Of a stretch of 64,000 bases of DNA, positions 25,022 to 34,136 are shown one piece after another. The notes under the pieces are model-generated. The model had not been told where the DNA came from. It saw nothing but the letters and a program-made list of their open reading frames with translations, and ran no database searches. Each line of letters begins with the position of its first letter. Position 1 is the stretch's first letter. The position numbers and the translations under genes are program-made. Origin of the DNA: Candidatus Obscuribacterales bacterium (GTDB taxonomy: Bacteria; Cyanobacteriota; Vampirovibrionia; Obscuribacterales; Obscuribacteraceae); assembly GCA_019746975.1 (NCBI GenBank), contig JAIERK010000086.1:1-64000 (forward strand). Direction: 5' to 3'.

Positions 25022-26461
25022 TCAGCGATTCTCCCCGACTGCGCAACCGTTTGGTAGTCCCGACTTTAGCATGTACCGAATCTTGCTCCCGAGCATTCGA
25101 AAATTGAGAGGAATCTTGATCAATTCCGAAATTCCAGACTTCTTGATTCCTACCGGATTGAGGTCTCGCTCGTTTTTATATATGGCGCCAATCGGCAGGG
25201 ACCGCCCAAGCGCTTTTCTGAGATCAGAGCATAACTCTGGAATGGTTTCGGATAAAGCCGAGTCAATGTCGATTAACACCAGATCAACTCGCTGGCAGTA
25301 ACACCTGACGAGCGCGTCTGCACAATGGTCAAATCGAAATATGTCCGTTATGTTAGCTGAGCTGAGCAATTGACTTGCGATATCAAAGTTAGAATTGTCG
25401 CTTACCAGTACCACTCGAGGAAGAAATTGGAATTCTGCGCAGCGCTCTTTGGGTGACAATACAGCTGTATTGACCAGCGACTTACCTCTATCAAACAGAT
25501 TTGTCAATTGCTCCCAGAAAAGCTCTCTCTTTTCACCAGATTTTAACGAAAATCTGGTATCCGAACAATTTTTGATTCGTTGTGTAATGTCACCGATGAG
25601 CGTGTATCCAAGCAGATATGCTGTGTCGATCAGGCGGTCGATTAGATTGTTCAGTCTATCGCGGCACTCATGATCATATTCCTTCGACTCTTCGATGATC
25701 CGTCCCAGTTCCGCCCAGTATTTGAAAAGCAAGAACGAATAACACTCCTGGTCGTTGCCGATGGCGGTAAACTCTTCCGTTCTGCGCTCTAATGCCTCAA
25801 TATGTCGGCGCAGTTGGTGCGATTGCAAGTTGTTTGATGCACGAGCTTTTGGCTGTTCAATCGGGTAAATCTCAGCAGTGCGTTCCCCAGTCGTCATGCA
25901 GTCGGCGATTACTATTTCGGAGTCCGTGGTCTCTACTCCGCTCGTCAAAGTCAAATTAGTATTGTTGATATCGTTGAAGTCGGTCTCTTGTGGAGCGCTG
26001 GGGCGGATGCGCTCAGACGATTTGCGCCAGCTACGACGCGCAGCGCCAGCCTGCCGATTATGATCGGTAGATGCAAGCCAATTCGACTGTGCCAAAGAAG
26101 GAGCAAGAATCGAATTCACCTGTTGTAATAGACTGTTCTCCTTCATCGGTTTTTCAGCGAACGCATTAATCCCAAGTAAGTTACGCAAACAGCTAAAAGT
26201 ATTAGCTCCCAGAGAGCTGGAGAACACTATTACCGGAACGCGATTTTTTGATTCTCTTATAGACTTAAGCCAAGCCATGCTCCCGTTAGATTCCTTGTAG
26301 TCCAATATGATCAGTGCTATGTGTGCACCAAATACAGTAGCAGCCTCGGGTACGCTGCGTGCCTCGACAATATTGCCAAAGCCGATCGAAATTAGCATTT
26401 GGCTTAGCCGTTGTCGAAAATGAAAGTCGGAATCTACTATTAGGATTGGATGTGAGTTCAA
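25022..26461 (-). CDS. Receiver / HPt-like / receiver hybrid protein
   Basis: A 479-aa soluble protein starting with TTG 26461 behind GGGGGATAAGC. The N-terminal receiver looks active: acidic pair in LIVDSD, Asp54 in LIILDYKES, Ser in FSSS and Lys104-Pro. A disordered linker follows (about 125-225). A helical part (about 230-320) resembles an HPt module but has no His at the phospho site (LIDTAYLLGYTLIGD). The C-terminal domain is a second receiver-like fold (VVLVSDNSN, DLVLIDIDSA, LIKIPL) with a shortened acidic patch. It may integrate signals from the local receivers. It is alone on the minus strand. Confidence 0.82.
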   Translation of the reverse strand: MNSHPILIVDSDFHFRQRLSQMLISIGFGNIVEARSVPEAATVFGAHIALIILDYKESNGSMAWLKSIRESKNRVPVIVFSSSLGANTFSCLRNLLGINAFAEKPMKENSLLQQVNSILAPSLAQSNWLASTDHNRQAGAARRSWRKSSERIRPSAPQETDFNDINNTNLTLTSGVETTDSEIVIADCMTTGERTAEIYPIEQPKARASNNLQSHQLRRHIEALERRTEEFTAIGNDQECYSFLLFKYWAELGRIIEESKEYDHECRDRLNNLIDRLIDTAYLLGYTLIGDITQRIKNCSDTRFSLKSGEKRELFWEQLTNLFDRGKSLVNTAVLSPKERCAEFQFLPRVVLVSDNSNFDIASQLLSSANITDIFRFDHCADALVRCYCQRVDLVLIDIDSALSETIPELCSDLRKALGRSLPIGAIYKNERDLNPVGIKKSGISELIKIPLNFRMLGSKIRYMLKSGLPNGCAVGENR

Positions 26462-26801
26462 AGCTTATCCCCCATATAGACTATGAGTTTCGAGTCGATT
26501 GCCTTTGTTTTGAAGGGCATCAGACAATTTCTATGCTGTTATGCATGTCCGAATTTTGCATTAAGCACTGTGTGCTCCGTGTGAAGCAATCTGTCCGAGG
26601 TTTTGCAACCGAGTAGTTCGGATTTGTCAGAAGGCGACGATAGAGACCGCGCACCACGAACGGTGCCGTAGCGCGAACTTATATTGAAATCTTTGGATAT
26701 TCACACCGAGTACATGGTCTTTAACTATTATTGAACTATCACGCATTTAAGTTTCGGTATCTTGGGGCCGACAACGTAGGCCGTCATCGAGGTTATTAAA
26801 C
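26462..26801. other. Divergent intergenic region between the hybrid receiver and LRV-like genes
   Basis: CTTTAAC (26719-26725) and ATTGAAC (26730-26736) form a weaker version of the 11-bp repeat, about 65 bp before the plus-strand start. No gene is seen. Confidence 0.4.
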
Positions 26802-27455
26802 ATGAATGATTCAGACACGGTCTGGAGTATTGGAAATCAGATTCGACCTGTTGTTGCTTTATTCGACATCTCCGTATTCGAACAAGAGTCTACGACCAAA
26901 CAAGCTGAGATTGAAGAATATCTTACTTCCTCTCCAATCCATATTAGAAGGAGTTGGCTGAACCTGAAGATCTCATTGATGGAGAAAATTGGTTCTAGAG
27001 TCGCTTTCAACGCGCGAAGTATTTTTCGCATGCGTAATACTCCCGGATTGGAGGAGGTCAAACTATTGATTGCTATGCATCCAGGTACACCAACTGCTGT
27101 GTTGGACGCTATTAGCCCGGGTGCATCAACACGTGTCCTTCAAAGGATAGCTGAGCATCCGAACACCTCCAGACATCTTCTGACATTGTTGGCATACAAT
27201 CGCTCAGTTGATGTAAGAATGGCGGTGTGCGAAAATGTAAGTACTCCACTAACATGTATCTGGGCCCTGTCGAATGATAGCAGTGACGATGTTCGATACC
27301 GATTGGCAGAACATGCGAGTCTTCCTGCTGTTGTGATGCAAGCGTTAACGGCGGATGAAAATCCTTATGTTGCCTGTAGAGCATCCAAAACACTGACCCA
27401 AATAGAAAACGACCAGGCACGTGTGCAGCTCTGTTTAAGTGCGCGGAATCGCTGA
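26802..27455 (+). CDS. LRV/HEAT-like repeat protein, paralogue of the 13.7-kb gene
   Basis: A 217-aa protein whose residues 80-205 are helical repeats of the LRV/HEAT type: LLIAMHPGTPTAVLDAI, VLQRIAEHPNTSRHLLTLLA, SVDVRMAVCENVSTP, SDDVRYRLAEHASLP and TADENPYVACRA. The N-terminal 80 residues are charged. It shares the closing repeat and ADENP motif with the 13661-14134 protein. ATG 26802 follows GAGG at about 10 bp. It is likely a protein-binding adaptor with unknown partners. Confidence 0.82.
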   Translation: MNDSDTVWSIGNQIRPVVALFDISVFEQESTTKQAEIEEYLTSSPIHIRRSWLNLKISLMEKIGSRVAFNARSIFRMRNTPGLEEVKLLIAMHPGTPTAVLDAISPGASTRVLQRIAEHPNTSRHLLTLLAYNRSVDVRMAVCENVSTPLTCIWALSNDSSDDVRYRLAEHASLPAVVMQALTADENPYVACRASKTLTQIENDQARVQLCLSARNR

Positions 27456-27478
27456 GCGGCGCTTCCCGAACAGGTGGA

Positions 27479-29587
27479 TCAGCAGCAGCGCATCGGATTG
27501 TCCGGATTGTCGATCGAACTGTTTGAAACGCTTTCGACTTTCGGTGGTCTGGTTATCCAGACCCTGATGGACTCGACCACTACAATTGCGACGAGTAGTA
27601 TGAAGACACCGCCGAGAATGGCATCGAGATAGTCATTGAAGATCAGTACAGGCAGCTTTTGCAACTCAGCAGGCGCTAATCCGCCTGCTGCAAGATCCGC
27701 TTTGAGCTTGGCGGCATGAGAGAGAAAACCGAGCTTAGGTGAAGGGCTGAGAATTTTGATGAACCCACCTGTGAGGGTCACGCACAATAGCCATGCCAAT
27801 GGCGTTAGTGTGACCCAAGCAAATTTCGCTTTTCCGGTTCGTACGATCACGGTAGTTCCGACACAGAGTGCCACCACTGCGAGCAGTTGGTTGGAGATTC
27901 CGAACAACGGCCAGAGGCTGTTGATGCCGCCTAACGGATCTATGACGCCCTGGTAGAGAAAGTATCCCCAACCGCCTACGACGAGAAGTGAACTTAGAAT
28001 GATCGAGGGATACCAGCTCGTCTCGCCCAGTTTCTTCGAGAACAAGCCAAGGAAGTCTTGCACGATGAATCGCCCGACTCTCGTTCCGGCATCCAGGCAC
28101 GTAAGGATGAACATAGCTTCGAACATGATGGCAAAGTGATACCAGAATGCGATGGCCGCTTCTTGACCAGGAATTGCTTTGAGGCAGTTGGCGAAAATGT
28201 GCGCCATTCCGACTGCCAATGTCGGAGCACCGCCGGTTCTTGACCAGAGTGATCCTTCACCGACATCGTTTGCCAGCTTTGCCATGCTGTCTGGAGTGAC
28301 GGTGTATCCCCACGATTCGATCATCTGGCTTGCGGCCACCGGATCTTGACCAACCACTCCAGCCGGGCTGTTGATGGCGAAGTATGTGCCCGGCTCGAGC
28401 ACGCATGCTGCCACCATTGCCATCACTGCCACCGATGCTTCGCATAGCATGGCTGCGTACCCAATCGTTTGGGCCTGGCTCTCTTTGGCAATCATCTTCG
28501 GCGTTGTGCCTGAAGAGATCAGGGCATGAAATCCTGAGATTGCTCCACAAGCGACGGTGATGAAGCAAAATGGGAAGATCGCCCCCTGGAAAATTGGACC
28601 TTCACCGTTAATAAAAACCGTCAATGGCGGCATCTTCATATCCGGCTGCAGGAAGAGAATTCCGCATGCAAGAAGGGCGATGGTGCCGATTTTGAGAAAG
28701 GCGGACAGATAGTCTCTCGGGGCAAGGAGCAACCATACCGGTAGAACCGACGCGACGAAGCCATACACCATGACGGAGATTGCGAGCTGTTCTCCGGAGA
28801 GTGTGAACATCTGCGCAAGGACCGGATTGTCGGCCACCCATCGGCCTGCCACCACGGCTAGTATCGTGAGCGCTACTCCAATAACCGATCCTTCAAGCAC
28901 TTTGTGAGGGCGAATCATGCGCATGTAGACGCCCACTACCATTGCAATCGGAATCGTCATTAGCAGAGTGAAAGATCCCCATGGGCTGGCTTTCAATGCA
29001 TTGACGATTACGACGGCTAGTACTGCTATAAGGATCATCATTATGAGCAAAATCGCGGTCAATGCAATCACCCCTGCAAGAGGGCTGATCTCCTCTTTCG
29101 CCATCTGTCCCAGAGACTTGCCACCGCGTCGCATGGAAGCACAGAGAATTACAAAGTCTTGCACTGCCCCTGCCAGCACCACACCGACGATGATCCATAG
29201 CGTCCCTGGCAGATAGCCGAACTGCGCAGCCAGTATCGGACCGACCAAAGGACCAGCACCCGCTATAGCGGCAAAGTGATGCCCAAACAAAACCCATTTG
29301 TGGGTCGGCACGAAGTCTTTTCCATCGTTGATCGCGATAGCAGGTGTCTCATTGGCGTCATCCAGTTGAAAAACCTTTTGAGCGATGAACCTGCCGTAAA
29401 ATCGATAAGCGACCGAGAATACACATCCGGCTGCGATGATCATCCATATGGCGTTGACGGTTTCGCCTCTGAATATGGCGAGCACTGAGAGAGCGTAGGC
29501 TCCTAAAAGCGAGAGCGCAATCCAGATGATCATTCGTGGATTGAAGCCCGCACCACCGGTAGTGCCATTCGATCGTCCTGCCGTCAT
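27479..29587 (-). CDS. cstA: CstA-family carbon-starvation (peptide/pyruvate) transporter
   Basis: From ATG 29587 this is a 702-aa protein, the usual length of CstA, with about 16 or more hydrophobic segments. Family signatures include [55 protein letters not shown] and [18 protein letters not shown]. In enterobacteria CstA takes up peptides or pyruvate during carbon starvation; the substrate here is unknown. The start overlaps the stop of the nucleoside transporter gene by 4 bp (ATGA), so the two are translationally coupled. The frame extends upstream to 29746 but that part lies inside the preceding gene. Confidence 0.95.
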   Translation of the reverse strand: MTAGRSNGTTGGAGFNPRMIIWIALSLLGAYALSVLAIFRGETVNAIWMIIAAGCVFSVAYRFYGRFIAQKVFQLDDANETPAIAINDGKDFVPTHKWVLFGHHFAAIAGAGPLVGPILAAQFGYLPGTLWIIVGVVLAGAVQDFVILCASMRRGGKSLGQMAKEEISPLAGVIALTAILLIMMILIAVLAVVIVNALKASPWGSFTLLMTIPIAMVVGVYMRMIRPHKVLEGSVIGVALTILAVVAGRWVADNPVLAQMFTLSGEQLAISVMVYGFVASVLPVWLLLAPRDYLSAFLKIGTIALLACGILFLQPDMKMPPLTVFINGEGPIFQGAIFPFCFITVACGAISGFHALISSGTTPKMIAKESQAQTIGYAAMLCEASVAVMAMVAACVLEPGTYFAINSPAGVVGQDPVAASQMIESWGYTVTPDSMAKLANDVGEGSLWSRTGGAPTLAVGMAHIFANCLKAIPGQEAAIAFWYHFAIMFEAMFILTCLDAGTRVGRFIVQDFLGLFSKKLGETSWYPSIILSSLLVVGGWGYFLYQGVIDPLGGINSLWPLFGISNQLLAVVALCVGTTVIVRTGKAKFAWVTLTPLAWLLCVTLTGGFIKILSPSPKLGFLSHAAKLKADLAAGGLAPAELQKLPVLIFNDYLDAILGGVFILLVAIVVVESIRVWITRPPKVESVSNSSIDNPDNPMRCC

Positions 29588-30876
29588 ATTAAGAGTCCCG
29601 CTAGAGTTGCCGATAAATAACTTGCCATCGTGCCGCAGATTAGAGCCTTCATCCCCAGACGCGCCAGGTCCTCGCGGCGAGATGGTGCAATTTCGCCGAT
29701 GCCGCCTATCTGCATGGCGACTGAGCTGAAGTTGGCGAAGCCACATAGGGCGAAGGTCACAATAGTCTCTGCCTGTTTCGAGAGTGTTGCCGATCCCGTT
29801 CCTTTTACAATCGCAGACAGATCCATAAAGGCGACGAATTCGTTGATGACCAGTTTTTTACCCATCAATGCACCGCAAACCTGCGCGTCGTGCCAAGGCA
29901 CACCGAGAATGAATGCAATCGGTGCAAAAAGTATTCCGAAGAGATCCTGTAATTTTAAGTTGGCTAAGTTGACGCCTACTGTGTCAAGACGCATACCCCA
30001 GGCGAAAAGCTGCTTGCCAGTAAGACCAAGAATGATATCGAGAAGAGCAATCAAAGCGATAAATCCGATAAGCATTGCTACGACGTTCAATCCAATCCGC
30101 AGACCATCAGAGGCTCCGTGCGCCGCAGCATCGATGACATTAGCATTTGTTTTTTTGACTTCGACCTTAACAGTTCCCTTGGTCTGCGACTCTTGGGTCT
30201 CCGGATATACAATCTTGGCGATGACAAGACCTCCGGGTGCTGCCATGATGCTCGCAGTTAGAAGGTAAGAAGCCTCTATCTCCAGACCAATGTATACGGC
30301 AAGAACGCCTCCAGCGACACATGCCATCGAACCTGTCATTGACGCAAGAAGTTCCGACATGGTCATACTGGCTACATACGGTCTTATCAGTAGCTGTGCT
30401 TCCACCTGACCTACAAAAACGCTGGCTGCGTTGGACAGGGCTTCGGCGCCTGATGCGCCCATGATAACGCTGACGACCTTAGCAACGATCTGCACGACTC
30501 GCTGCATGATTCCAAGGTAGTATGAAATGCTCACCAGGCTGGAGACGAAAATGATTGTCGGCACCACTCGGAAGGCGAAGATAAATCGACCTTCCGGGCC
30601 GAAGACTTCGACAAGGCGGTCCGGGTTCTTCACAAGCGGGCCAAAGACAAACTCAGCACCTTTGTCTGAGCATTCCAGCAATTTCGTAATAGCGTCACCG
30701 ACATTGTGGAACAGCTCTTGTCCGAACGGTACTTTCAATACGAATATTGCCATCACAATCTGGAGAGCCAGACCTGACAAGACCAAACGGTAATTGATTG
30801 CTTTGCGATTATTCGACATCAAGAAGGCGGTGCCGAGTATGACGAAAAAACCAACGAGACCCATCCACTTTTCCAT
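29584..30876 (-). CDS. nupC: NupC-family concentrative nucleoside transporter
   Basis: A 430-aa membrane protein of the CNT family: N-terminal gate helices, then [82 protein letters not shown] and a C-terminal [18 protein letters not shown]. It would import nucleosides with Na+ or H+. ATG 30876 follows AGAGGTGGCGT. It is the first gene of a coupled pair with cstA, suggesting uptake of nucleosides and small carbon compounds under one control. Confidence 0.95.
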   Translation of the reverse strand: MEKWMGLVGFFVILGTAFLMSNNRKAINYRLVLSGLALQIVMAIFVLKVPFGQELFHNVGDAITKLLECSDKGAEFVFGPLVKNPDRLVEVFGPEGRFIFAFRVVPTIIFVSSLVSISYYLGIMQRVVQIVAKVVSVIMGASGAEALSNAASVFVGQVEAQLLIRPYVASMTMSELLASMTGSMACVAGGVLAVYIGLEIEASYLLTASIMAAPGGLVIAKIVYPETQESQTKGTVKVEVKKTNANVIDAAAHGASDGLRIGLNVVAMLIGFIALIALLDIILGLTGKQLFAWGMRLDTVGVNLANLKLQDLFGILFAPIAFILGVPWHDAQVCGALMGKKLVINEFVAFMDLSAIVKGTGSATLSKQAETIVTFALCGFANFSSVAMQIGGIGEIAPSRREDLARLGMKALICGTMASYLSATLAGLLI

Positions 30877-31026
30877 ACGCCACCTCTTCAGGAGTTTGGT
30901 GTGAGAATGCTTTTACGACAGCTCGAGGGAATCGACCGATCGGGTTCGATCAACCGCCCAATCAAAAGACCGTGTGCCGATTTTTGAACTTATATATGGT
31001 ATCGGTTTTCAGGCAAGGAAGTGCTG

Positions 31027-31434
31027 TCACTTGGCCTCAGAAGGGCTTCCTGAATCAAATCTCAGGTACTCTTTTCCGGAAACATTCAGATCCTTTGAAT
31101 GAATAACCTTTCCATCTTTTTCGATTTCAATTTTGTGATGGCCGTTTTTCAGTTTTAACCACATGGTGTGACTGTCAACGCCTCTGGCATCAGGAGAATT
31201 AAACTGCCCTCGGACGACGCTGTCGACAACCACGTTGCAGTGAGCTTTTTCATTGGAGAGGCCGACGATTACATTGAAGCCTGCTTTGTCTTCACCTCTG
31301 GTCTCGAACCAGAGGGCTGCGAGCACTAAAAGCATGATGACAAGCCAGATCCTCATGGCTCGAGATTGACTGGCCGTTGGATTCGGCCTCGATGCGGATT
31401 GTATTAGGTCACGCTGGAGATCGCCTTCAGTCAA
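31027..31434 (-). CDS. Small membrane-anchored hypothetical protein
   Basis: 135 aa with a polar N-terminus, one transmembrane helix (MRIWLVIMLLVLAALWF) and a C-terminal beta-rich domain of about 80 residues (FNVIVGLSNEKAHCNVVVDS, then LKLKNGHHKIEIEKDGKVI). The strands resemble a PEGA-like or carboxypeptidase-regulatory fold, but this is only a shape argument. It starts 16 bp after the penicillin-binding protein gene and is probably co-transcribed with it. Confidence 0.75.
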   Translation of the reverse strand: MTEGDLQRDLIQSASRPNPTASQSRAMRIWLVIMLLVLAALWFETRGEDKAGFNVIVGLSNEKAHCNVVVDSVVRGQFNSPDARGVDSHTMWLKLKNGHHKIEIEKDGKVIHSKDLNVSGKEYLRFDSGSPSEAK

Positions 31435-31450
31435 CTTCGCCTCGCCGGAT

Positions 31451-33718
31451 TTATGGCTCTACCGGATGCTCTTCTTTCTCTTTTTCCTTCGCGGCATTGT
31501 CGCCAGGCGCAGGGTCCGGTGTCTCGGTCTGAGGCGCGGGAGTCGGCGCCGCCGCTGGCGCCGGAGTCGTTGAAGTAGTGGTGGTAGTTGTAGTAGTCGT
31601 GGCGGCTGGTGTGCTATCAACGGCCGAAGGCGCTAAGAGCGGATCCACTGGTGCAGTCTCCGCCGGCTGTGACGAGCTCGACTTGGAAGTCGCAGGCGAA
31701 GCCGCTGCGTCGCCTGGAATGATAGCACTGGTCGTGGTATCAGGCTTGGTGGCGTCGTCGATCTTGGTCGGGTTGGCGGCCAGACCGTCTGGATTTTCTA
31801 GCGTCGGGGCGGGCACGTCCAGGCCTGGCGTCGGCTCGACGAATGTGCCGGCAGGATGGGGACGAAGTTGATAATAGGCTTCCATAAATTGTTTGAACGT
31901 TGGCGCCATCAAGCCACCACCGGTGATATGGCTTCCGGGTATAGGCTTATGCTCATCATTTCCAGCCCAGATAGCTGTAACCATGTCTGGTGTGAAACCG
32001 ATGAACCACACATCTCTGGCTTCGTTGGAAGTGCCGGTCTTTCCTGCTACGGGGCGGTCTTTCAGCTTGGCTGCTGTTCCCGTGCCTTTCTTGACGACAT
32101 CCTGGAGAATGCTTACGAGGCGAGCCACCGGTTCCACCGGGAAGACCTTGTCTACCTTGGGCTCGAACACTTCGATAATCTGTCCGCGATTGTTTTCAAT
32201 TTTTCTAAGGACTTGCGGCGTTATGTAGACACCGGCTCTAGCGAATGTCGCGTATGCACCTGCCATCTCCAGCGGTGACACTGAAGAGCTGCCCAATGCC
32301 AGTGAGAGGTTCTTGTCGAGCTGAGATGTGATGCCAGCCTGGCGCGCGGTCTCTATAATGCTTTCCATTCCGAGCGCCTGCGCGGTCCTCACGGAAGGAA
32401 CGTTGCGAGACAACATGAGAGCTGTACGTACTGGAATCTTACCCATGAATTTATGATCGAAGTTCTTCGGGGCGTAGTCCGGCAGTCCCCATCGCTGTTT
32501 CACTACAAGCGGTGTGTCTTCGATAATCGAATCCGGGCTTAGGGTGCCGCGCAAAAATGCAGTCAGGTAGACGAATGGTTTGAAAGAGGAACCCGTAGTG
32601 TGCGGGTGTGTCGCTCGATTGAACTGCGCAGTCCAGAAATTGCCCACACCGCCGACCAATGCAATCACGGCACCGTCAGGCACCGCTACCGATACCAGTG
32701 CGCCCTGGCTTATGCCTTTCGGAGACTTCTTGATTCGCTCGTTGAGAATGTTCTCCGCGAGTGTCTGGGCGCCAGGATCGAGATTAGTGTATACCCGGAG
32801 ACCTTGCCTTCTCAGCTCTGCCTGACTAAATCGGTCCCTGAGGAGCTCCAGCACGTAGCTTATGTAGTGCGGATGCTTTTGTAGCGGGTTACCTCCCTTT
32901 TTAAAGGTAAGCTTCGTTTGTTTTGCTTCGTCTCCTTGCTTTTGCGTGATGTAGCCATACTCCACCATGCGATCCAGGATTTCTTGTTGGCGGGCGACGG
33001 CCTTGGTTCGACCCTTTTCGTCTCCAAGCTCCGATGGTGCTTTCACAAGACCAGCTAAAAATGAGGACTCTGCTAGATTGAGCTCAGCGGCCCGCTTGTT
33101 GAAATAGCGCTTGGCGGCCCGCTCGATTCCATAAGCGTTATTGCCGAAATATATCTGATTTAGGTACATTTCGAGAATACGCTCCTTGCCGTATTTATTC
33201 TCGAGGTTCCAGGCCATGTAGCCTTCTTTAACTTTTCGATCTAGTGTTCTGCCAGCGTCCGGGAAGAACAGGTTCTTCACAAGCTGTTGTGTGATCGTCG
33301 AACCGCCCTGGACGGTTCGTCCAGCCTTCAAGTTGGTTTGTAACGCGCGTCCTATGCTCAGGAAGTTGATGCCATTGTGCTCATAGAAATGGTGGTCTTC
33401 CGCAGCCAGAATTGCTTGCTGCATCTGCGTAGAGACCTGATTGAGAGGCACGCAACGCCTATCCTCGTCACCCTCTACCGTACACACCATTTGATCGTTA
33501 CGATCGAAAATCTGAATAGCTTCGATCGGCTCATAGCGCTCAACCAGAGTAATATCCGGGAGGTCTTGCAGCTGCCCGTACAGCGAGGCTCCTAGATAGC
33601 CCAAGCCGATAGCAACAACGATACAAACGGATACGATGCAGAATTTGACGAACCGACCAAAAAGCGCGGCTGGTCCGTTTTTCCTCTTCTGATTTGCTAG
33701 TGAGCGGCGTTTTGCCAA
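31451..33718 (-). CDS. Class A penicillin-binding protein (PBP1A type)
   Basis: A bifunctional peptidoglycan synthase of about 755 aa. TTG 33718, with GAGG upstream, is the best start; TTG 33733 is an alternative and is used for numbering here. Order: basic N-tail, one membrane anchor (about 30-52), glycosyltransferase domain with the catalytic Glu in EDHHFYEH (112-119) and GGSTITQQL, then the transpeptidase domain with SSFK (382-385), SRN (442-444) and KTGTS (565-569). The last 120 residues are a Pro/Thr/Ala-rich tail with a run of Thr. It builds and cross-links glycan outside the membrane. A TATAAT lies about 30 bp upstream of the start. Confidence 0.95.
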   Translation of the reverse strand: MAKRRSLANQKRKNGPAALFGRFVKFCIVSVCIVVAIGLGYLGASLYGQLQDLPDITLVERYEPIEAIQIFDRNDQMVCTVEGDEDRRCVPLNQVSTQMQQAILAAEDHHFYEHNGINFLSIGRALQTNLKAGRTVQGGSTITQQLVKNLFFPDAGRTLDRKVKEGYMAWNLENKYGKERILEMYLNQIYFGNNAYGIERAAKRYFNKRAAELNLAESSFLAGLVKAPSELGDEKGRTKAVARQQEILDRMVEYGYITQKQGDEAKQTKLTFKKGGNPLQKHPHYISYVLELLRDRFSQAELRRQGLRVYTNLDPGAQTLAENILNERIKKSPKGISQGALVSVAVPDGAVIALVGGVGNFWTAQFNRATHPHTTGSSFKPFVYLTAFLRGTLSPDSIIEDTPLVVKQRWGLPDYAPKNFDHKFMGKIPVRTALMLSRNVPSVRTAQALGMESIIETARQAGITSQLDKNLSLALGSSSVSPLEMAGAYATFARAGVYITPQVLRKIENNRGQIIEVFEPKVDKVFPVEPVARLVSILQDVVKKGTGTAAKLKDRPVAGKTGTSNEARDVWFIGFTPDMVTAIWAGNDEHKPIPGSHITGGGLMAPTFKQFMEAYYQLRPHPAGTFVEPTPGLDVPAPTLENPDGLAANPTKIDDATKPDTTTSAIIPGDAAASPATSKSSSSQPAETAPVDPLLAPSAVDSTPAATTTTTTTTTSTTPAPAAAPTPAPQTETPDPAPGDNAAKEKEKEEHPVEP

Positions 33719-33733
33719 AATCGAGCCTCGCAA

Positions 33734-34136
33734 GACAACTGTAATTATATCTCAGTTGCGAATTTGCGCTGTTGGATTGATTTTAGGCTTATGTAGCAGG
33801 ATGGATCTATCGAGTTTTTTTAGGTAGATTTTGGCTCTTGGCGCATGCCTCTACTTCGCTTACCTGCTTTTTTAGCTCTGCCTTTTCTTTTTTATCTCCG
33901 TACGAGCTTTTTGACTTGTTCCATGATCACTATTTCATCGACATTATCACCCTGGAATAGTTGCTCCAAAATCACTTCGCGAATTTTCGGTTTCAAGACA
34001 ATATATAGCTCACCAGTTGTTGGTTTGCTTGGTCAGAGGTTTTGTCTGAACCCAACAATTTTTTCATTGCCGATTGATGCGCGCTCGGAATAGTGGTGTT
34101 GATCTTATGTGTAAGGTCGGCGTGCAAGTTCGATTT
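33734..34136. other. Intergenic stretch between the PBP and giant genes
   Basis: It holds a minus-strand TATAAT (complement of about 33744-33749), a possible -10 for the penicillin-binding protein gene, without a good -35. T-rich runs occur on the plus strand. No gene is supported. Confidence 0.45.

Noticed and set aside
29588-29746. N-terminal extension of CstA by 53 residues
   Set aside because: It lies entirely inside the nupC coding sequence; ATG 29587 gives the normal CstA length and a 4-bp coupled overlap.
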